Positions 5,550 through 6,164 of a stretch of 6,164 nt of DNA are shown one piece after another. Every line of letters begins with the position of its first letter. The first letter of the stretch is position 1. A program made the position numbers and the translations under genes. The DNA is taken from positions 1 to 6,164 of the forward strand of contig SMXE01000090.1 in the NCBI GenBank assembly GCA_004357015.1, written 5' to 3'. The DNA is from Caldithrix sp. GTDB lineage: Bacteria; Zhuqueibacterota; Zhuqueibacteria; Oceanimicrobiales; Oceanimicrobiaceae. Under the pieces are notes generated by a model. The model did no database searches. It saw only the letters and a program-made list of their open reading frames with translations, and was not told where the DNA came from.

Positions 5550-6164
5550 CTACGAAACCTCCTCAGGATACAACTGCGTCCAGATAAAATCTTTGAGCTC
5601 GGCCAATCCCTCTCCTGTCACACTCGAAATTGCTATAACCGGAATTCCGGCAAGTGTTTGCGGCGCGTCGGAACCGGCCTCAGAACAAATGTCCATTTTG
5701 GTCAGCGCAACGACCCGTACCCGCGACGGCAAGTCCGGATTGTAGCGGATCAACTCCTCCTGCAGCAATTTGAAGTCAGCGGCGACATCCTCACTCGTGC
5801 ACTCGATCAGCATAACCAGCACTTTGGTTCTCTCGATGTGACGAAGAAACTCATGGCCCAGTCCCTTCCCTTCGTGGGCGCCTTCGATGATACCTGGAAT
5901 ATCGGCCAGCACAAAACTGCCAAACTCCCGGTATGGGACAATACCGAGATTGGGCTGCAATGTTGTAAACGGATAATCCGCAACCTTTGGCCGGGCAGCG
6001 GATAGTTTCGAAATCAGCGTTGACTTACCGGCGTTGGGCAAGCCCACCAACCCGACATCAGCTATCAACTTCAGTTCCAACTCAAGAATTTTCTCTTCAC
6101 CAAACTCGCCGGATTCCCATTCGCGTGGCGCCTGACTCGTCGAAGACTTGAAGCGGGCATTGCC
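5550..6164 (-). CDS. obg: GTPase Obg (ObgE/CgtA), 5' end beyond the window
   Basis: The frame is open through the right edge; 204 C-terminal residues are visible, starting at the GNARFKSS block that closes the glycine-rich Obg fold. Roughly 120 N-terminal residues should lie outside. Obg is an essential GTPase of late 50S ribosome assembly, also linked to the stringent response. GTPase motifs (numbered from the first visible residue): G1 GLPNAGKST (41-49), switch I DYPFTTLQPNLG, G3 DIPGIIEGAHEGKG, G4 TKMD (155-158), G5-like SSVTGEG (180-186). The G4 has Thr where NKxD has Asn. The protein ends about 18 residues after G5, so it lacks the C-terminal extension or OCT domain found in some Obg proteins. 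There is no stop upstream of the TTG at 6080; a start there would cut the domain and is not credible. The stop abuts the dprA ATG. Confidence 0.97.
   Translation of the reverse strand, partial: GNARFKSSTSQAPREWESGEFGEEKILELELKLIADVGLVGLPNAGKSTLISKLSAARPKVADYPFTTLQPNLGIVPYREFGSFVLADIPGIIEGAHEGKGLGHEFLRHIERTKVLVMLIECTSEDVAADFKLLQEELIRYNPDLPSRVRVVALTKMDICSEAGSDAPQTLAGIPVIAISSVTGEGLAELKDFIWTQLYPEEVS
5558..5563 (-). promoter_or_regulatory. Ribosome binding site of dprA inside the obg 3' end
   Basis: AGGAGG on the minus strand lies 8 bases before the dprA ATG, within the codons for the last residues of Obg (PEEVS). It is the only strong Shine-Dalgarno site among the three gene starts visible here. 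It fixes the dprA start and supports translational coupling, with ribosomes ending obg at TAG and restarting at the adjoining ATG. Confidence 0.85.

Noticed and set aside
5550..6080. Obg starting at 6080
   Set aside because: The codon there is TTG and the frame stays open to the window edge with clearly Obg-like sequence upstream (GNARFKSS), so this is an internal codon.

Overview
The window holds ordinary housekeeping genes plus one large signalling protein. All recognisable genes lie on the minus strand, so transcription runs from high to low coordinates. Base composition is near 50% G+C by eye. The Obg and GltX sequences and the HAMP/SpoIIE-type phosphatase are plainly bacterial. The phosphatase architecture and the weak Shine-Dalgarno sites at two of the three visible starts are compatible with a Gram-negative lineage of the Fibrobacteres-Chlorobi-Bacteroidetes (FCB) type, such as KSB1, Ignavibacteria or Calditrichota relatives. 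That placement is an impression, not a demonstration.

Layout, in transcription order. (1) 6164-5550: the last 204 codons of the ribosome-assembly GTPase Obg; the N-terminal part lies beyond the right edge. (2) 5549-4446: dprA, whose ATG directly follows the obg stop codon, with a strong AGGAGG inside the end of obg. (3) 4445-4050: a roughly 400-base gap containing two serine tRNA genes (UGA, then GCU), a near-consensus sigma70-type promoter and two palindromes. (4) 4049-2568: gltX, glutamyl-tRNA synthetase. (5) 2548-2478: tRNA-Gln(CUG), with its own promoter overlapping the end of gltX, followed by a likely terminator at about 2393-2416. (6) 2330-1: a 776-codon open frame, still open at the left edge. 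It encodes a multi-pass membrane receptor with an extracytoplasmic region, a HAMP linker and a SpoIIE/PP2C-type serine phosphatase domain. This frame has no stop in the window, so it is easily missed if only closed ORFs are considered.

How the genes work together: obg and dprA look like one translation-coupled operon. The two tRNA-Ser genes, gltX and tRNA-Gln form a translation-supply cluster with no convincing terminator between members, so they could be one transcript started at the tRNA-Ser(UGA) promoter with a second start before tRNA-Gln. The phosphatase gene comes after the terminator and is probably a separate unit of a partner-switching type pathway.

No mobile element, CRISPR array, phage gene or defence system is visible. 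The least expected points are an 18-base element shared by the two tRNA promoters, a perfect 18-bp palindrome between the tRNA-Ser genes, an atypical D-arm in tRNA-Ser(UGA), the TKMD G4 motif of Obg, and the large uncharacterised sensor half of the phosphatase.
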